Shown: positions 50,483-60,342, numbered from the stretch's first letter. The stretch: DNA of 64,000 nucleotides from Candidatus Latescibacterota bacterium (GCA_022821275.1 JAJEDY010000095.1:87545-151544); one strand, 5' to 3'. The notes: generated by a model from the letters alone, not told the origin. Translations and numbers: made by a program.

Positions 50483-51013
50483 ATGTTGATGCAAAGTGAA
50501 ATCGCCGGGATAGGACGGCGTCTGTTGGCTGCGGTGCTGGATTTTGTGATTTTACACCTGGTGCTGACGGTGGTTCTGCGCAATATGCAGCTATCGCCCG
50601 AGGGCGTGTGGATGGCGGATTTTATTTTTATGGTGATTTATTCCGCGATATTTTTGGGGATTAGAGGCCAGACGCCGGGTAAGATGTTGTTGGGGTTGCG
50701 GGTGATTGATGCCCATGGTGGCGGGTTGAATTACGTGCAGACGTTTCGACGTGCGGTGGTGAAGTGGGCGCCGGTTTTTGTGCTGTTTATTGTGATGGCG
50801 CTGTTGACGCCAGAGGAGTTGTACCAGCGTCCCGCAGATGGAGACGTGGTGGATACCGTTGAAGTTGATGAGCAATCGGCTGTGGCTTCATCGACTGTAA
50901 TGGTGATCGGTACGGTGGGCTGGATAGTGTTGATTCACATGGCGCGCCGCCACCCCGATGGACAGGGGATTCACGACCGCGTGGCGGAGACGTATGTGAT
51001 TAGGGCGGGGTGA
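50483..51013 (+). CDS. RDD family membrane protein
   Basis: 176 residues. RDD signature: the N-terminal GIGRRLLAAVLDFVILHLVL with Arg and Asp pair, then ADFIFMVIYSAIFLGIRGQTPGKMLLGLRV, including GQTPGKMLLG. Three or four transmembrane helices are predicted. Some RDD proteins are Na+/H+ or Li+ transporters but most are uncharacterised. It starts 49 bp from the hflX start, divergently, and its stop is 3 bp before the convergent GWxTD gene. Confidence 0.9.
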   Translation: MLMQSEIAGIGRRLLAAVLDFVILHLVLTVVLRNMQLSPEGVWMADFIFMVIYSAIFLGIRGQTPGKMLLGLRVIDAHGGGLNYVQTFRRAVVKWAPVFVLFIVMALLTPEELYQRPADGDVVDTVEVDEQSAVASSTVMVIGTVGWIVLIHMARRHPDGQGIHDRVAETYVIRAG

Positions 51014-51016
51014 TGA

Positions 51017-53320
51017 TTATCGGATGCCTGTAAGAAAAAAGACGGCATCTTTTTTTGTGGTCTGGCCGGTGTTTTTGTCTGTGATCGTGAGTTTGAGGGT
51101 ATAGCGGCCGGGTGCGAGATTGGTGAGGGGCATTTCGAGATAGGTGTTTTCGTCGGGGTTTGTACCGATTTGATCAAAGCTGAGGCCAACGGCCTCGGTA
51201 TTTTTTGTGCCCAGTTTGGCGAGGAGGGATACGAGCGCGAAACCGGTTTCCTGGCGTTTTTGCACTTCGTATGATATGGTGTAGCGCGTCTGCCCAAATT
51301 CGTCGCGTTTGAGGTTGTAGATTTCAAAGTAAACGTACATGGACATGCCGGGGACAAAGGTTGCCGAGGGCTGCGGCTGAATGTAGAGGTCGCCGCGCAC
51401 AAAGGATGTGTCGGGTGCGCGGTCGGCTTCGATGATGCGGGAGGCAACCTGGATGTCGCTCATCATCAGATGGCTTTTGTCGTGATAGGCGGGCAAGCGA
51501 AGTTCGCCCTGGCGATACGCGCCAATGCGGTTGGTATTTTGACGCCACGCTTCGACAGCCAGTTCGTATTCTCCGGGTTCGGCGATGTGGCGCACGCTGC
51601 TGAGGGCTTGTAAACCCCGGTCCCGAATATCATCGGTGATGTCGATGGCCAATGCGCTTTTGGTGTTCTGGTAATTGAGGGCGCGGGGGTAGATAAGCGC
51701 GGTGCGGCGATCGACAACTACTGTGGTGTCCGGGTCTGTGGGCAGGGCCACGTTGTCTAAAGGCAGTCCAAATATGACCTGCAATTCGGTTTTGTTTTCC
51801 GGTCCCCGAAAGGTGAGGGCGTCGAAGTAAAAGTCGAGGGGGTCGAGCGTTTCTATGCTGTACAATTCGGGTTCTACTGCCGCGAGAGACTGGGCGAGGG
51901 TGGCGGGGTTAAATTCGTTGAGGCGCTGATAAACGCTCATGTACGGTCGCCCGGAGGATTCGATATTGGCGAGGTCTTCTTCGGTCAGCGATGGGACGGG
52001 AGCAAAATCGTAGTTTCCGCCCAGAAATTCATCGGTAAATGTAAATTCTGCGCCCTGTCCGAGGTTTTTATATACCCACACTTCCCAGGGTACAGAGGTC
52101 CAACCGCTGGTCGTTGTGACGGGGCGGTAGTCGGTAAAGCCCATATTGCCCACGCGACCTATACCGCCTTCTTCCATGGTGCGGATTGGATAGACGGGAC
52201 CGACGAAGTTGGCTTCAATGCCCGCATCGCCGTAAATCGCATATGCTCTTTGTTCTTGAAGGCGCTGTACGTCAAGGGGAACCATGGCATTTAGTTTTCG
52301 GGAGGTGGAGATGTAGTCGGGTTCTCCATATCGAATGTAGATTTCTCCCCGGCGGTCCCAGGGCCACTTTCTGCCAAAATGGGTTCGCGCATGCCATACC
52401 CTGCGGTAGTGTTCGGCTCGGCGCAGTGCGCCTCCCGAGGTTTTAAAGGGATCTTTTTGCAACCAGAAGCGTGTGAGAAAACGCTCGCGTTGTGTTTTGT
52501 CGTCTGAGGCCGACGCGAGGCGGTAAGCGCGCGCTTCGGCTTTTGAGCCGATATAAGAGATGTCGTCAAAGAGGGGCTGTTCTTCTTTGGGCAGGGTCTC
52601 GATATAGCGTTGAAATGCCGTCAGTGCGCCTTCGTGGTCGCGTCTTTGTATGAGGGCCTGGGCGAGCAATGGCAGTGCGCGAGGGTCTCGCATGCGCGAT
52701 GTGATGTCTTCGAGGTCGCGGTATTCTTTGGCTTCGTATAGTGCGTAGGCAAACTGGTATGCGGTTTCGTGATCTTCGGGGTTGCGCTCGAGGTATTTTT
52801 TGTAGTAGTAAAGGGCGACTTGATGCGCGCTTCCCTCTTCGCGATGTGCGCGAGCGAGCAGGAGATAGGGAGAAGGCAGGTCGGGAAATCGCGCAATGGT
52901 TTGCGAGGCCGCCTTTCGCGCGCGGCTTCCCATGTCTTCAAGCGCGAGCAGGGTTTTGATGAGGTCGTCGTGGGCGTTGGCGTCTGTGGTGTCGATGGCG
53001 ACTGCTTTTTCGTAGTGTGATAGGGCGCGGTCGGGTTTTTTGCGCAGGTTTTGATACACGCGCCCCAGGCCCGTATGGGCAATTGCGAGATTGGGACGCA
53101 AGGCGAGTGCATTTTGAAAGGCTGATTCGGCGCTGTCGGCTTCTTCGAGGCGTAAATAGAGCAGACCCATGCGCGCATAATTCGCCGATGAATCAGACGC
53201 GGTAGCCAGATCTGCTTTCAACCGATTGATGACGTCGTGGAGGTCGCGGTTTTGCGCGAGTCCCGTACTTGCAAAACAGATGAGGAGCAGATAAATGGTC
53301 GAGTAGAGGACTTTGTGCAT
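51017..53320 (-). CDS. Exported TPR and GWxTD-domain protein
   Basis: 767 residues. A Sec signal (VLYSTIYLLLICFASTGLAQ) is followed by TPR repeats from about residue 40 to 260 (ARMGLLYLRLEEADSAESAF, AIAHTGLGRVYQNLRKKPDR and others). A GWxTD domain spans about 270-480: RFWLQKDPFKTSGGALRRAE and KWPWDRRGEIYIRYGEPDYI, where WPWD stands for GWxTD. The last 280 residues are beta-rich. GWxTD proteins are common in Acidobacteria, Bacteroidetes/Chlorobi-related and Latescibacterota-like genomes and lack a known biochemical function. The presence supports the lineage guess. Confidence 0.9.
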   Translation of the reverse strand: MHKVLYSTIYLLLICFASTGLAQNRDLHDVINRLKADLATASDSSANYARMGLLYLRLEEADSAESAFQNALALRPNLAIAHTGLGRVYQNLRKKPDRALSHYEKAVAIDTTDANAHDDLIKTLLALEDMGSRARKAASQTIARFPDLPSPYLLLARAHREEGSAHQVALYYYKKYLERNPEDHETAYQFAYALYEAKEYRDLEDITSRMRDPRALPLLAQALIQRRDHEGALTAFQRYIETLPKEEQPLFDDISYIGSKAEARAYRLASASDDKTQRERFLTRFWLQKDPFKTSGGALRRAEHYRRVWHARTHFGRKWPWDRRGEIYIRYGEPDYISTSRKLNAMVPLDVQRLQEQRAYAIYGDAGIEANFVGPVYPIRTMEEGGIGRVGNMGFTDYRPVTTTSGWTSVPWEVWVYKNLGQGAEFTFTDEFLGGNYDFAPVPSLTEEDLANIESSGRPYMSVYQRLNEFNPATLAQSLAAVEPELYSIETLDPLDFYFDALTFRGPENKTELQVIFGLPLDNVALPTDPDTTVVVDRRTALIYPRALNYQNTKSALAIDITDDIRDRGLQALSSVRHIAEPGEYELAVEAWRQNTNRIGAYRQGELRLPAYHDKSHLMMSDIQVASRIIEADRAPDTSFVRGDLYIQPQPSATFVPGMSMYVYFEIYNLKRDEFGQTRYTISYEVQKRQETGFALVSLLAKLGTKNTEAVGLSFDQIGTNPDENTYLEMPLTNLAPGRYTLKLTITDKNTGQTTKKDAVFFLTGIR

Positions 53321-53419
53321 GGATAATCCTTTGTAGTGTCGCGGCAGTTTTTATACGTCTGTTTGGGTTTTTGGTTTCTTTTTAACATTAAAAACTTTTG
53401 CCGAATTTCTCAATGACTA

Positions 53420-53449
53420 TTGCAACTTATGAGGCTGTACAGGTATAAA
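53420..53449 (+). promoter_or_regulatory. Possible promoter of the ptsN-like gene
   Basis: TTGCAA (53420-53425), an 18-bp spacer and TATAAA (53444-53449) lie about 120 bp before the start. The remaining 250-bp gap (53321-53569) holds no other gene. Prediction is weak. Confidence 0.35.
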
Positions 53450-53569
53450 TGTATCTAATTTTCTTGACTTAGTTGAGGGGGCGTTTTATTTTCCGTCTGA
53501 AAGGGATGTGTGCGGATAGGCGCACGGGCAGGGATGTCTATGCTCTCACTCGAATGAAAGGGCATATTT

Positions 53570-54031
53570 ATGACGTTGATGGAGATTCTGTCGAGCAAAT
53601 CGGTCATTATCGGGCTTAAGGGGCAAAACAAGCGGGAAATTCTCGAAGAGCTTGTTAATGAACTCGAGGTGGGTGATAAAATTACTGACCGAGATAAGGT
53701 GCTTCAGGCGGTTTTGGACCGCGAAGATATTATGAGTACGGGTATCGGGCACGGTATTGCCATTCCCCATGGGAAATCGGAATATGCCACGACGCTGGGC
53801 GGTGTGCTGGGTATCAAGTCGGAAGGTATTAATTTTAATGCTTTAGATGGCAAAAAGACCTACATTTTTTTTCTTCTGGTCTCGCCTCTGGATGTGTCGG
53901 GGCCGCATATTAAAGCCTTAGCCCGGATATCAAGGGTGCTCAAAGGGGAGGATTTTAGACAGCGTTTGATTGGCATTCGAAATCGCGAGGAAGCTCTGGC
54001 GATTATTGAGGCAGAAGATAAGAAATACTAA
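53570..54031 (+). CDS. ptsN: PTS EIIA component of PtsN/nitrogen type (copy 1)
   Basis: 153 residues. The EIIA(Ntr) fold: MTLMEILSSKSVIIGLKGQN, KREILEELVNELEV, and the phosphorylated His67 in STGIGHGIAIPHGKSEYATT. The end LARISRVLKGEDFRQRL is typical. In this lineage EIIA is often a regulatory phosphocarrier without a sugar permease. A second copy lies inverted at 60.3 kb with some 20 amino-acid differences by eye, and the two genes are also close in nucleotide sequence. A terminator follows. Alternative name: fructose-type EIIA. Confidence 0.93.
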   Translation: MTLMEILSSKSVIIGLKGQNKREILEELVNELEVGDKITDRDKVLQAVLDREDIMSTGIGHGIAIPHGKSEYATTLGGVLGIKSEGINFNALDGKKTYIFFLLVSPLDVSGPHIKALARISRVLKGEDFRQRLIGIRNREEALAIIEAEDKKY

Positions 54032-54056
54032 TAAATATCATAAGATTTAACCCGAC

Positions 54057-54085
54057 ACCTGCTTTTCTATGAAGCAGGTTTTTTT
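54057..54085 (+). terminator. Rho-independent terminator of ptsN copy 1
   Basis: ACCTGCTT (54057-54064) pairs with AAGCAGGT (54072-54079) around a short loop, followed by a run of T (54079-54085). Confidence 0.92.
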
Positions 54086-54100
54086 GTTTGAGCTTTTCTC

Positions 54101-56161
54101 ATGTTCGGTCTTTCATTTACAAATCCAATGTTGTTGCACGGTTTGTGGGCAGCGCTGTTGCCGCTTGTGATTCATTTGTTGAATCGGCGCCGTGCAGTAA
54201 CGATGTCGTTTTCAAATGTGGCGCTTTTGCAAAAACTCCAGCACGACCGCATGCGGCGGCTAAAGTTAAAGCATCTCGCGTTGCTCATTTTGCGAACCCT
54301 GCTCATTGTTTTGCTGGTGCTGGCTTTCGCGCGTCCGACTTTGAGTGGGGGCAGTGGGCAGGTGGGCGATGCGGGTACGTCGGCGGTTATTTTGCTCGAC
54401 CGTTCGCTGAGTATGCAATACCGCACAGCAGAAGGCACGTTGTTTGAGCGCGCGCTTCACGGGGTACAGGCTCTGTTGGCTCTGTTTGATGAGCGCGACG
54501 ATGTGCTTCTGGCACTGATTGATGAAGGCGTTGAGGAGGTCGATGTGGTTTCGCCAGAGCGGTTGCGGTTGTTTATGGATACGCTACAACCCGGATCTGG
54601 CAGTACAGATTTTGAGGCGGGCCTCGCGTTGGCCTTGTCGCATTTGTCCGAATCGCAGATGCCGAATCGCGAGTTGTATTTTGTAACGGATCGCGCGTCT
54701 AACGGATGGGTGAATTTGCCCGATACACTGTCTAATTTGGACGATGTATCGGTGTACATCATTTTTGAGCGGCCTTCGCAAGTTGCCAATATCGGCATTG
54801 GGCAGATTACCACCACTTCCCCGGAGGTCGGACGTTCTACCACGCTGGAGATCGAATTGATCAATTATGGTGTGGCAAGTCGAGGCGATGTGCCTGTGCA
54901 GATATTTTTGGATGATCGGCGCATTGGCCAGGATATTGCCTATGTGCCTTCTGGCGGGCGTCACAAATTGCATATGTCGTTTGTGCCCAAAACAGGAGGG
55001 GATGTTGCCCTGCGCGTGGAAATAGGGGAAGACGATCTCGAGGCAGATAACAAGCGCGTGACGGTGTTGCGCGTTCCAGAGCGCGTTCGCATTTTGCTGG
55101 TAAGCCAGGCAACCCACGAGTCTTATTATCTCGCAGAGGCTTTGTCGGTTGTCTCGAGCGAGGTGGTGCATGTTAAACCCGAGCGCGTATCAGATCAGGT
55201 GTTGGAAGGCGTTGATGTGGTTTTTTTGTGCAATGTCGCACGGCTTTCTACGGGTGCGATTGCCGCTTTGCAAAATCGGATATCGCGGGGGGGTGGTCTG
55301 GCTATTTTTTTAGGGGATCAAATAGATGTCCGATATTATAATGAGCATGTGTTGCCCGCGCTTTTTCCGGCCAAATTGCTCGGTACGCGGGGCGCATTGT
55401 CGGGTGCTTATCAGGCTTTGCAGACGGTTTTGTCCGATCATCCCATGCTATCGGGCCTGGAACTCAATGGGGCATTTCAAAGCCCGCGTTTTTTTGTCTC
55501 TTATCGGGTTTTGCCCGCGCAAAATGCACAATCTGTGTTGTCCTTTACTTCGGGGGCACCCGCGCTTCTCGAGTCTCGCAGGGGCAATGGACGCGTCGTG
55601 CTGTTTGCGTCTTCGGTGAGCGCGAGTTTGGGATGGAATGACGCGCCGCTTTCCGGCTTTTTTGTCCCATTTGTGCATCGCATGAGCGGATATCTGGCAG
55701 CCGGGGCATTTGGTCGATCTGACTACCGCGTCGGTCAGGTTGTGTATAGAGATATCCGGCGGGAAAATGCTTCTGAAGCTGTTTTGCAGGCGCCAGGTGG
55801 AGAACCCAGGACAATTTGGCCTCAACAACGCGGTTTGCAATCGGTGTGGCCGGTTGGCGTGGTGGATGCGCCAGGGCTGTGGGAGATTTTTGCGCGCGAG
55901 CGCGTCTCTGATCGCTTTGCCGTTCAGATTGATGCGCGCGAACCCGATTTGACTCCGGTTCCGATGGCGCGACTCGAGGCATTGTTTGGTAAAGATCGAT
56001 TGCGCGTTGTGGATGGCAAGGCCGATTTGAAGGAGGCTATTCTTTCCCAAAGGCACGGTCAGGAGCTTTGGCGATGGGTGTTGTTGGTCGCTTTGATGGC
56101 GATGGGTGCAGAGATGCTCATTGCACAGTCTGCGCGCACGAGCCGAGGGACGCGACCTTGA
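54101..56161 (+). CDS. BatA-type membrane protein with vWA domain
   Basis: 686 residues. The N-terminal BatA/aerotolerance region (PF07584) is MFGLSFTNPMLLHGLWAALL, VIHLLNRRRAVTMSFSNVAL and LKHLALLILRTLLIVLLVLA: two membrane helices around a short basic stretch. A vWA domain follows with MIDAS AVILLDRSLSMQYRTAEGT (Asp-x-Ser-x-Ser). A periplasmic or cytoplasmic beta-rich middle and a C-terminal helix (RWVLLVALMAMGAEMLIAQS) end it. BatA-family proteins accompany MoxR ATPases in Bacteroidetes and Latescibacterota; no moxR is in the window. The start is 16 bp after the ptsN terminator. Confidence 0.88.
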   Translation: MFGLSFTNPMLLHGLWAALLPLVIHLLNRRRAVTMSFSNVALLQKLQHDRMRRLKLKHLALLILRTLLIVLLVLAFARPTLSGGSGQVGDAGTSAVILLDRSLSMQYRTAEGTLFERALHGVQALLALFDERDDVLLALIDEGVEEVDVVSPERLRLFMDTLQPGSGSTDFEAGLALALSHLSESQMPNRELYFVTDRASNGWVNLPDTLSNLDDVSVYIIFERPSQVANIGIGQITTTSPEVGRSTTLEIELINYGVASRGDVPVQIFLDDRRIGQDIAYVPSGGRHKLHMSFVPKTGGDVALRVEIGEDDLEADNKRVTVLRVPERVRILLVSQATHESYYLAEALSVVSSEVVHVKPERVSDQVLEGVDVVFLCNVARLSTGAIAALQNRISRGGGLAIFLGDQIDVRYYNEHVLPALFPAKLLGTRGALSGAYQALQTVLSDHPMLSGLELNGAFQSPRFFVSYRVLPAQNAQSVLSFTSGAPALLESRRGNGRVVLFASSVSASLGWNDAPLSGFFVPFVHRMSGYLAAGAFGRSDYRVGQVVYRDIRRENASEAVLQAPGGEPRTIWPQQRGLQSVWPVGVVDAPGLWEIFARERVSDRFAVQIDAREPDLTPVPMARLEALFGKDRLRVVDGKADLKEAILSQRHGQELWRWVLLVALMAMGAEMLIAQSARTSRGTRP

Positions 56162-56252
56162 CTTTTGTAATTGGTGCGCGTATTTTTTTGAATTGTAGTG
56201 GGCGAGTAGTGAGGCGCCGCCCGTACTTCATTTGAATGTAAAGGATGTTTTG

Positions 56253-58685
56253 ATGGCGAAAAATTTGATTATTGTCGAATCACCTGCTAAAGCACGCACA
56301 ATTTCTCGATTTGTGGGCAAGGACTACAAAGTGGCCGCTTCTATGGGGCATGTGCGCGATCTTCCCGCACGCGAATTGGGTTTTGATGTGGAGAGTTTTG
56401 ATCCCAAATACGTGGTGTCGCAAGACAAGCGCAGTGTGATTCAGGCGCTTAGAAAAGATATTCAAAAAGATACGACTGTATATCTGGCGACGGATGAAGA
56501 CCGCGAGGGGGAATCTATTTCATGGCATCTGATTTTCGCACTCAAGCTCAAGAATCAGCCCATTAAGCGGATTGTATTCCACGAGATTACCCGGTCTGCG
56601 ATTTTGCACGCGCTTGAAAATCCGCGCGAACTGGATCAGAATTTGGTGGATGCACAACAGGCGCGTCGCATTTTGGATCGCGCTGTGGGATATCAGTTGT
56701 CGCCTTTGTTGTGGCGAAAGGTAAAGGGTGGGTTGTCAGCCGGACGCGTGCAGAGTGTGGCGGTGCGGATTATTGTCGATCGCGAGCGGGAGATTCGGGC
56801 GTTTAAGCCAGAGGAATATTGGAAAATTAAATCCGATTTTAAGGATCCCAAATTTCAGGCTGAATTGACGCGGCTGAATGGCAAAAAAGCGTCTGTTAAG
56901 AATGAAGCCGAGGCCAGAGCTATTGAAGCGAGTGCGCTGAAGGGGCAATTTGTCGTGGTAGAGGTGGCCGAGCGCGAGGGCGTGCGACGGCCCGTGCCTC
57001 CGTTTACGACATCGACGTTGCAACAGGAGGCGTCTCGCAAGCTGAGTTTTTCTGTGGCGCAGACGATGCGGGTTGCACAACAGCTTTACGAGGGCAATTT
57101 TGAAATTCCCGGATATACCGGCGGTCTGATTACGTATATGCGTACCGATTCGGTGAATTTGGCCGAGCAGGCGGTGAACCAGGCGCGGGAGGTGATCGCT
57201 CAGGAGTTTGGTCTGGATTATGCGGTGGAGAAGCCCCGTCGATTTGCCAATAGGACCAAAGGGGCACAAGAAGCGCACGAGGCAATTCGTCCGGCGGATT
57301 TGTCGATTAAACCCAGTCGCGTTAGAGCACATCTCGATCCCCGGCAATTTCGGCTTTACGATTTGATCTGGAAGCGCACGTTGGCGACGCAGATGGCCGA
57401 TGCGCGCATTGCCTATACGACGATTCGCATTCGGGCTGGCGAAGCGGAGGAATTGATTTTTGAGGCAAAGGGACAGCGCGTTTTATTTTCCGGATTTTTG
57501 AGGGTTTATGCCGAGGGGTCCGATAATCCGGAGGCAGATGTGAGCAACAAAGATGTGATTTTGCCAGAGGTTGCAAAGGGACAGGTGCTCAATTTGGAGA
57601 AGTTGCATTTGGAGCAGTTGTTTACCAAACCGCCCGCGCGTTATACCGAGGCTTCGCTGGTGAAGAAGCTCGAGGGCGAGGGTATTGGGCGGCCTTCGAC
57701 TTATTCGCCGACGATTTCGACGATTCAGAGCCGGGAGTATGTGGAACGCACGCGAGATAAGAAACTCAAACCCACAGATATCGGCGAGGTGGTGAACGAT
57801 TTTTTGATGGCGCATTTTCCCGATATTGTCGATTTGCGTTTTACATCGCATCTCGAAGACGATTTTGACGAGATTGCTCAGGGCAAAAATTCCTGGAAGG
57901 AGATGTTGGAGGCGTTTTATCCGCCGTTTAATAAGCGGGTGGAAGAGAAGAAGTCGGTTGATAAAACTGGGCGCAAGCTGGGCAAAGATCCCAATACGGG
58001 ACGCGAGGTGAGTGTGAGTTTTGGGAAGTATGGTCCCTATGTTCAAATTGGTAGTACAGGTGAAGAGGAAAAGCCCCTGTTTGCCTCTTTGCCTCCCAAT
58101 CAGAGTATTTTTGATATTGAATTGGCCGATGCCCTCAAGTGTTTTGAGTTGCCGCGCAAGCTCGGGCAAAATGATGCGGGTGATGAGGTGCAGGTCAATG
58201 TTGGGCGGTATGGTCCTTATGTGCGAATAGGGCGCAACTTTTTTTCTGTGCCAGAGGGAGAGGATCTCTTTGAGGTGACGCTTGCCCGGGCGTTGGAGAT
58301 TGCGGCTGCTGAGGAAGATCGCAAAGCCAAAAATGTGATTCAGGATTTTGGCGATTTCCAGGTGCTCAATGGGCGGTACGGTCCTTATATTCGCAAAGAT
58401 GGCAAGAATTACAAGATACCCAGAGGGATGGATGCGGCGACATTAGATCGCGAGACGCTCGAGAAATTCATGCAGGGCGGGGCGGGCGGCAGGCAGTCGC
58501 AGAATGTGATCCACGATTTTGATGGGATTCAGGTTCTTGCCGGGCGCTATGGTCCTTATATTAAACACGATGGAAATAATTACCGCATTCCAAAAGATGT
58601 GGAGGCGTCGTCTTTGACGAAGATGGCTTGCGAGAAAATCATCGCGGAAAACCCGGCGACGAATAGGAGAAGGCGTAGGAAGTGA
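56253..58685 (+). CDS. topA: DNA topoisomerase I
   Basis: 810 residues from ATG 56253 after AAAGGA; 56232 would add seven residues. TOPRIM: NLIIVESPAKARTISRF and YLATDEDREGESISWH. The catalytic Tyr is in TGGLITYMRTDSVNLAEQ (near residue 300). Instead of C4 zinc fingers the C-terminus has four TopA C-terminal repeats, each with GRYGPYV or GRYGPYI type motifs (SFGKYGPYVQIG, NVGRYGPYVRIG, LNGRYGPYIRKDGKNY and LAGRYGPYIKHDGNNY). It relaxes negative supercoils. The tail without cysteines is common outside Proteobacteria. Confidence 0.97.
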   Translation: MAKNLIIVESPAKARTISRFVGKDYKVAASMGHVRDLPARELGFDVESFDPKYVVSQDKRSVIQALRKDIQKDTTVYLATDEDREGESISWHLIFALKLKNQPIKRIVFHEITRSAILHALENPRELDQNLVDAQQARRILDRAVGYQLSPLLWRKVKGGLSAGRVQSVAVRIIVDREREIRAFKPEEYWKIKSDFKDPKFQAELTRLNGKKASVKNEAEARAIEASALKGQFVVVEVAEREGVRRPVPPFTTSTLQQEASRKLSFSVAQTMRVAQQLYEGNFEIPGYTGGLITYMRTDSVNLAEQAVNQAREVIAQEFGLDYAVEKPRRFANRTKGAQEAHEAIRPADLSIKPSRVRAHLDPRQFRLYDLIWKRTLATQMADARIAYTTIRIRAGEAEELIFEAKGQRVLFSGFLRVYAEGSDNPEADVSNKDVILPEVAKGQVLNLEKLHLEQLFTKPPARYTEASLVKKLEGEGIGRPSTYSPTISTIQSREYVERTRDKKLKPTDIGEVVNDFLMAHFPDIVDLRFTSHLEDDFDEIAQGKNSWKEMLEAFYPPFNKRVEEKKSVDKTGRKLGKDPNTGREVSVSFGKYGPYVQIGSTGEEEKPLFASLPPNQSIFDIELADALKCFELPRKLGQNDAGDEVQVNVGRYGPYVRIGRNFFSVPEGEDLFEVTLARALEIAAAEEDRKAKNVIQDFGDFQVLNGRYGPYIRKDGKNYKIPRGMDAATLDRETLEKFMQGGAGGRQSQNVIHDFDGIQVLAGRYGPYIKHDGNNYRIPKDVEASSLTKMACEKIIAENPATNRRRRRK

Positions 58686-58790
58686 GAAGCGTGATCCGCA
58701 GATGACGCAGATGAACGCAGATGAAAAAGAGGGACTGTGGAGTGTGAAGGGTGAACAACCGTAGGGGCGAGGCATGCCTCGCCCGTCATC
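58684..58790. repeat. Composite dispersed intergenic repeat
   Basis: GTGATCCGCAGATGACGCAG, then ATGAACGCAGATGAAAAAGA, GTGTGAAGGGTGAA and the palindromic GTAGGGGCGAGGCATGCCTC then GCCCG. The palindrome GGCGAGGCATGCCTCGCC spans about 58767-58784. It starts at the topA stop and supplies the ATG of the next gene fragment. Confidence 0.88.
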
Positions 58791-59688
58791 GCGGCAGGGT
58801 TTTAGCCGCGATCCAGAGGATTTGAAAGGCGGTGTAAAGCGGGGTATGGAATGGCCTGACATTGCGCGGCGCATCAAAGCGGGCGGGTATAGAAGACAGA
58901 AGACGTATGATACCTTCGGTTTTATTCTGACAGAAGAACAGATTATTCCGTCCGCGAAGATGGAGGATATTGACCTCGGCGCGTTTCGGGCCTTCCTGCG
59001 TACACAGGGTCTGGATACAGAGGAGGAACCTCAGCCTGCAATTGCCGATGATTTGTGCAATAGACGCATTTTGGCTGCGTTCGACAATGCCCTGTGTCCA
59101 ACGCTATACGGGTTGATGGCGTTTGGGAAAGAGCCGCAGGTGCATCCGCAGACCACCAACTTTTTTGTCGAGTGTGTCGCCTATCTGGGCGAGGACCGGG
59201 CGTCGGATATCATTCTCGCAGGTGAGGGAAAAGGGCGCCTTGAAGAGCAAATACGCCGGTCAGTCGGATGGGTTCGAGGTTTGGGATGGACCGAGAGCTA
59301 CGATGGCCTTGAACGAGAGGAGACGCCACTAATTCCCGAGAAGGCACTGCGCGAGGCAATCGTCAATGCCGTTGTCCACCGCGATTACGCGATTACGGGG
59401 TCGAAGGTGATGCTCGAAGTGTTCCGTGACCGCATTGATGTGACCAGTCCAGGGACGCTTCCAAATCACATGCGTGTCGAGAATGTTCGTTCGGGCGGCA
59501 ATCCTCGATCCCGCAATGAGTTGATGGCAAATGCCATGCTCGTCGCACGCTTGATGGAACAGAGAGGACGCGGATGGCCCGTGATGCGGAGAGCGATGCG
59601 AGAATTTAACGGAACTGAGCCAGAAATCGTGCAAGACGAGGGCGGGAAGTTCGTGCGGGTGACGTTTCGCAAAGGGGTAGGAGTGTAG
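58774..59688 (+). pseudogene. 5'-truncated ATP-binding protein (AlbA/RecG-like family)
   Basis: 304 codons. The C-terminal two thirds matches the HATPase_c_4 part of the Schlafen/AlbA_2-type ATP-binding proteins: ALCPTLYGLMAFGKEPQVHP, RSVGWVRGLGWTESYDGLER, IPEKALREAIVNAVVHRDYA (Asn-x-x-x-His-x-Asp-Tyr) and VFRDRIDVTSPGTLPN. The N-terminal AlbA_2 DNA-binding domain is missing, and the first codons (MPRPSSRQGF) are the palindromic repeat itself, with no ribosome site. The sequence has an intact frame of 300 codons, so loss of the start is probably recent. The terminal winged helix expected at the C-end is also missing. Confidence 0.75.
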
Positions 59689-59758
59689 TGCATCTCAAAA
59701 CAAGCTGTCAGCGGCTCAAAACCAGGCCACAATGCATATAATCCCTTGTGTTTATTAT

Positions 59759-60226
59759 TTATTCGCTCTCAGGCAGGTTATCCACCTTCTCTCCCCCGAT
59801 GTTTCGTAATACCCTCTCGATAACTCCCATAAAATCCTCAGCGTCACCGGGCAGTTCGCCCGATCCAAGTGATCGAACAAAGTTCTGCAGCACGCCCAAC
59901 ATCTCATCAATTGTGTGCATACACTTGTTAAGTTCGCTGAAGAAATCACCTACCTGTTCGGTCGTAGCTGGCGTAAATGTTTCTCCGTCAGGTAGCAATC
60001 CCAATTCCTCCAGCACGGGGGCAATAAATAGAGCCAAAAACGCCAGCCGTGATAAGGTATCCCCCGCAACCGCGCCCGTTTCCAGATTGCACGACACATG
60101 TATATCAAGGGTTAAAGCATCTTCTGGATCTTGTATATTAATGCCGACTATTTTCTCCAGAGAGGCATTTAGCCGATTGTCCTCCAACTTCACCCGTGAG
60201 TCTCGGTAAACGATTTCCTTTTTCAT
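59759..60226 (-). CDS. Uncharacterised protein, third gene of the inverted ptsN operon
   Basis: 155 residues from ATG 60226 with AGGAGA 5 nt upstream. It opens with MKKEIVYRDSRVKLEDNRLN, then a hydrophobic helix LAFLALFIAPVLEELGLLPD and an acidic helix-rich end (FFSELNKCMHTIDEMLGVLQ). No family recognised. It has no signal peptide; the hydrophobic stretch may be a buried helix rather than a membrane segment. It is 116 bp downstream of ptsN copy 2 on the same strand. Confidence 0.65.
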   Translation of the reverse strand: MKKEIVYRDSRVKLEDNRLNASLEKIVGINIQDPEDALTLDIHVSCNLETGAVAGDTLSRLAFLALFIAPVLEELGLLPDGETFTPATTEQVGDFFSELNKCMHTIDEMLGVLQNFVRSLGSGELPGDAEDFMGVIERVLRNIGGEKVDNLPESE

Positions 60227-60342
60227 ATTTTCTCCTTCATTTGTTGTTGTTCGACGCTGGTTTTCTCTCTCGTCAGGCTATCTTTTTTCAGGACCATTGA
60301 GACGCTGTTTCGACAAAGCTACCAACTCGATCTCCGCCAGGT

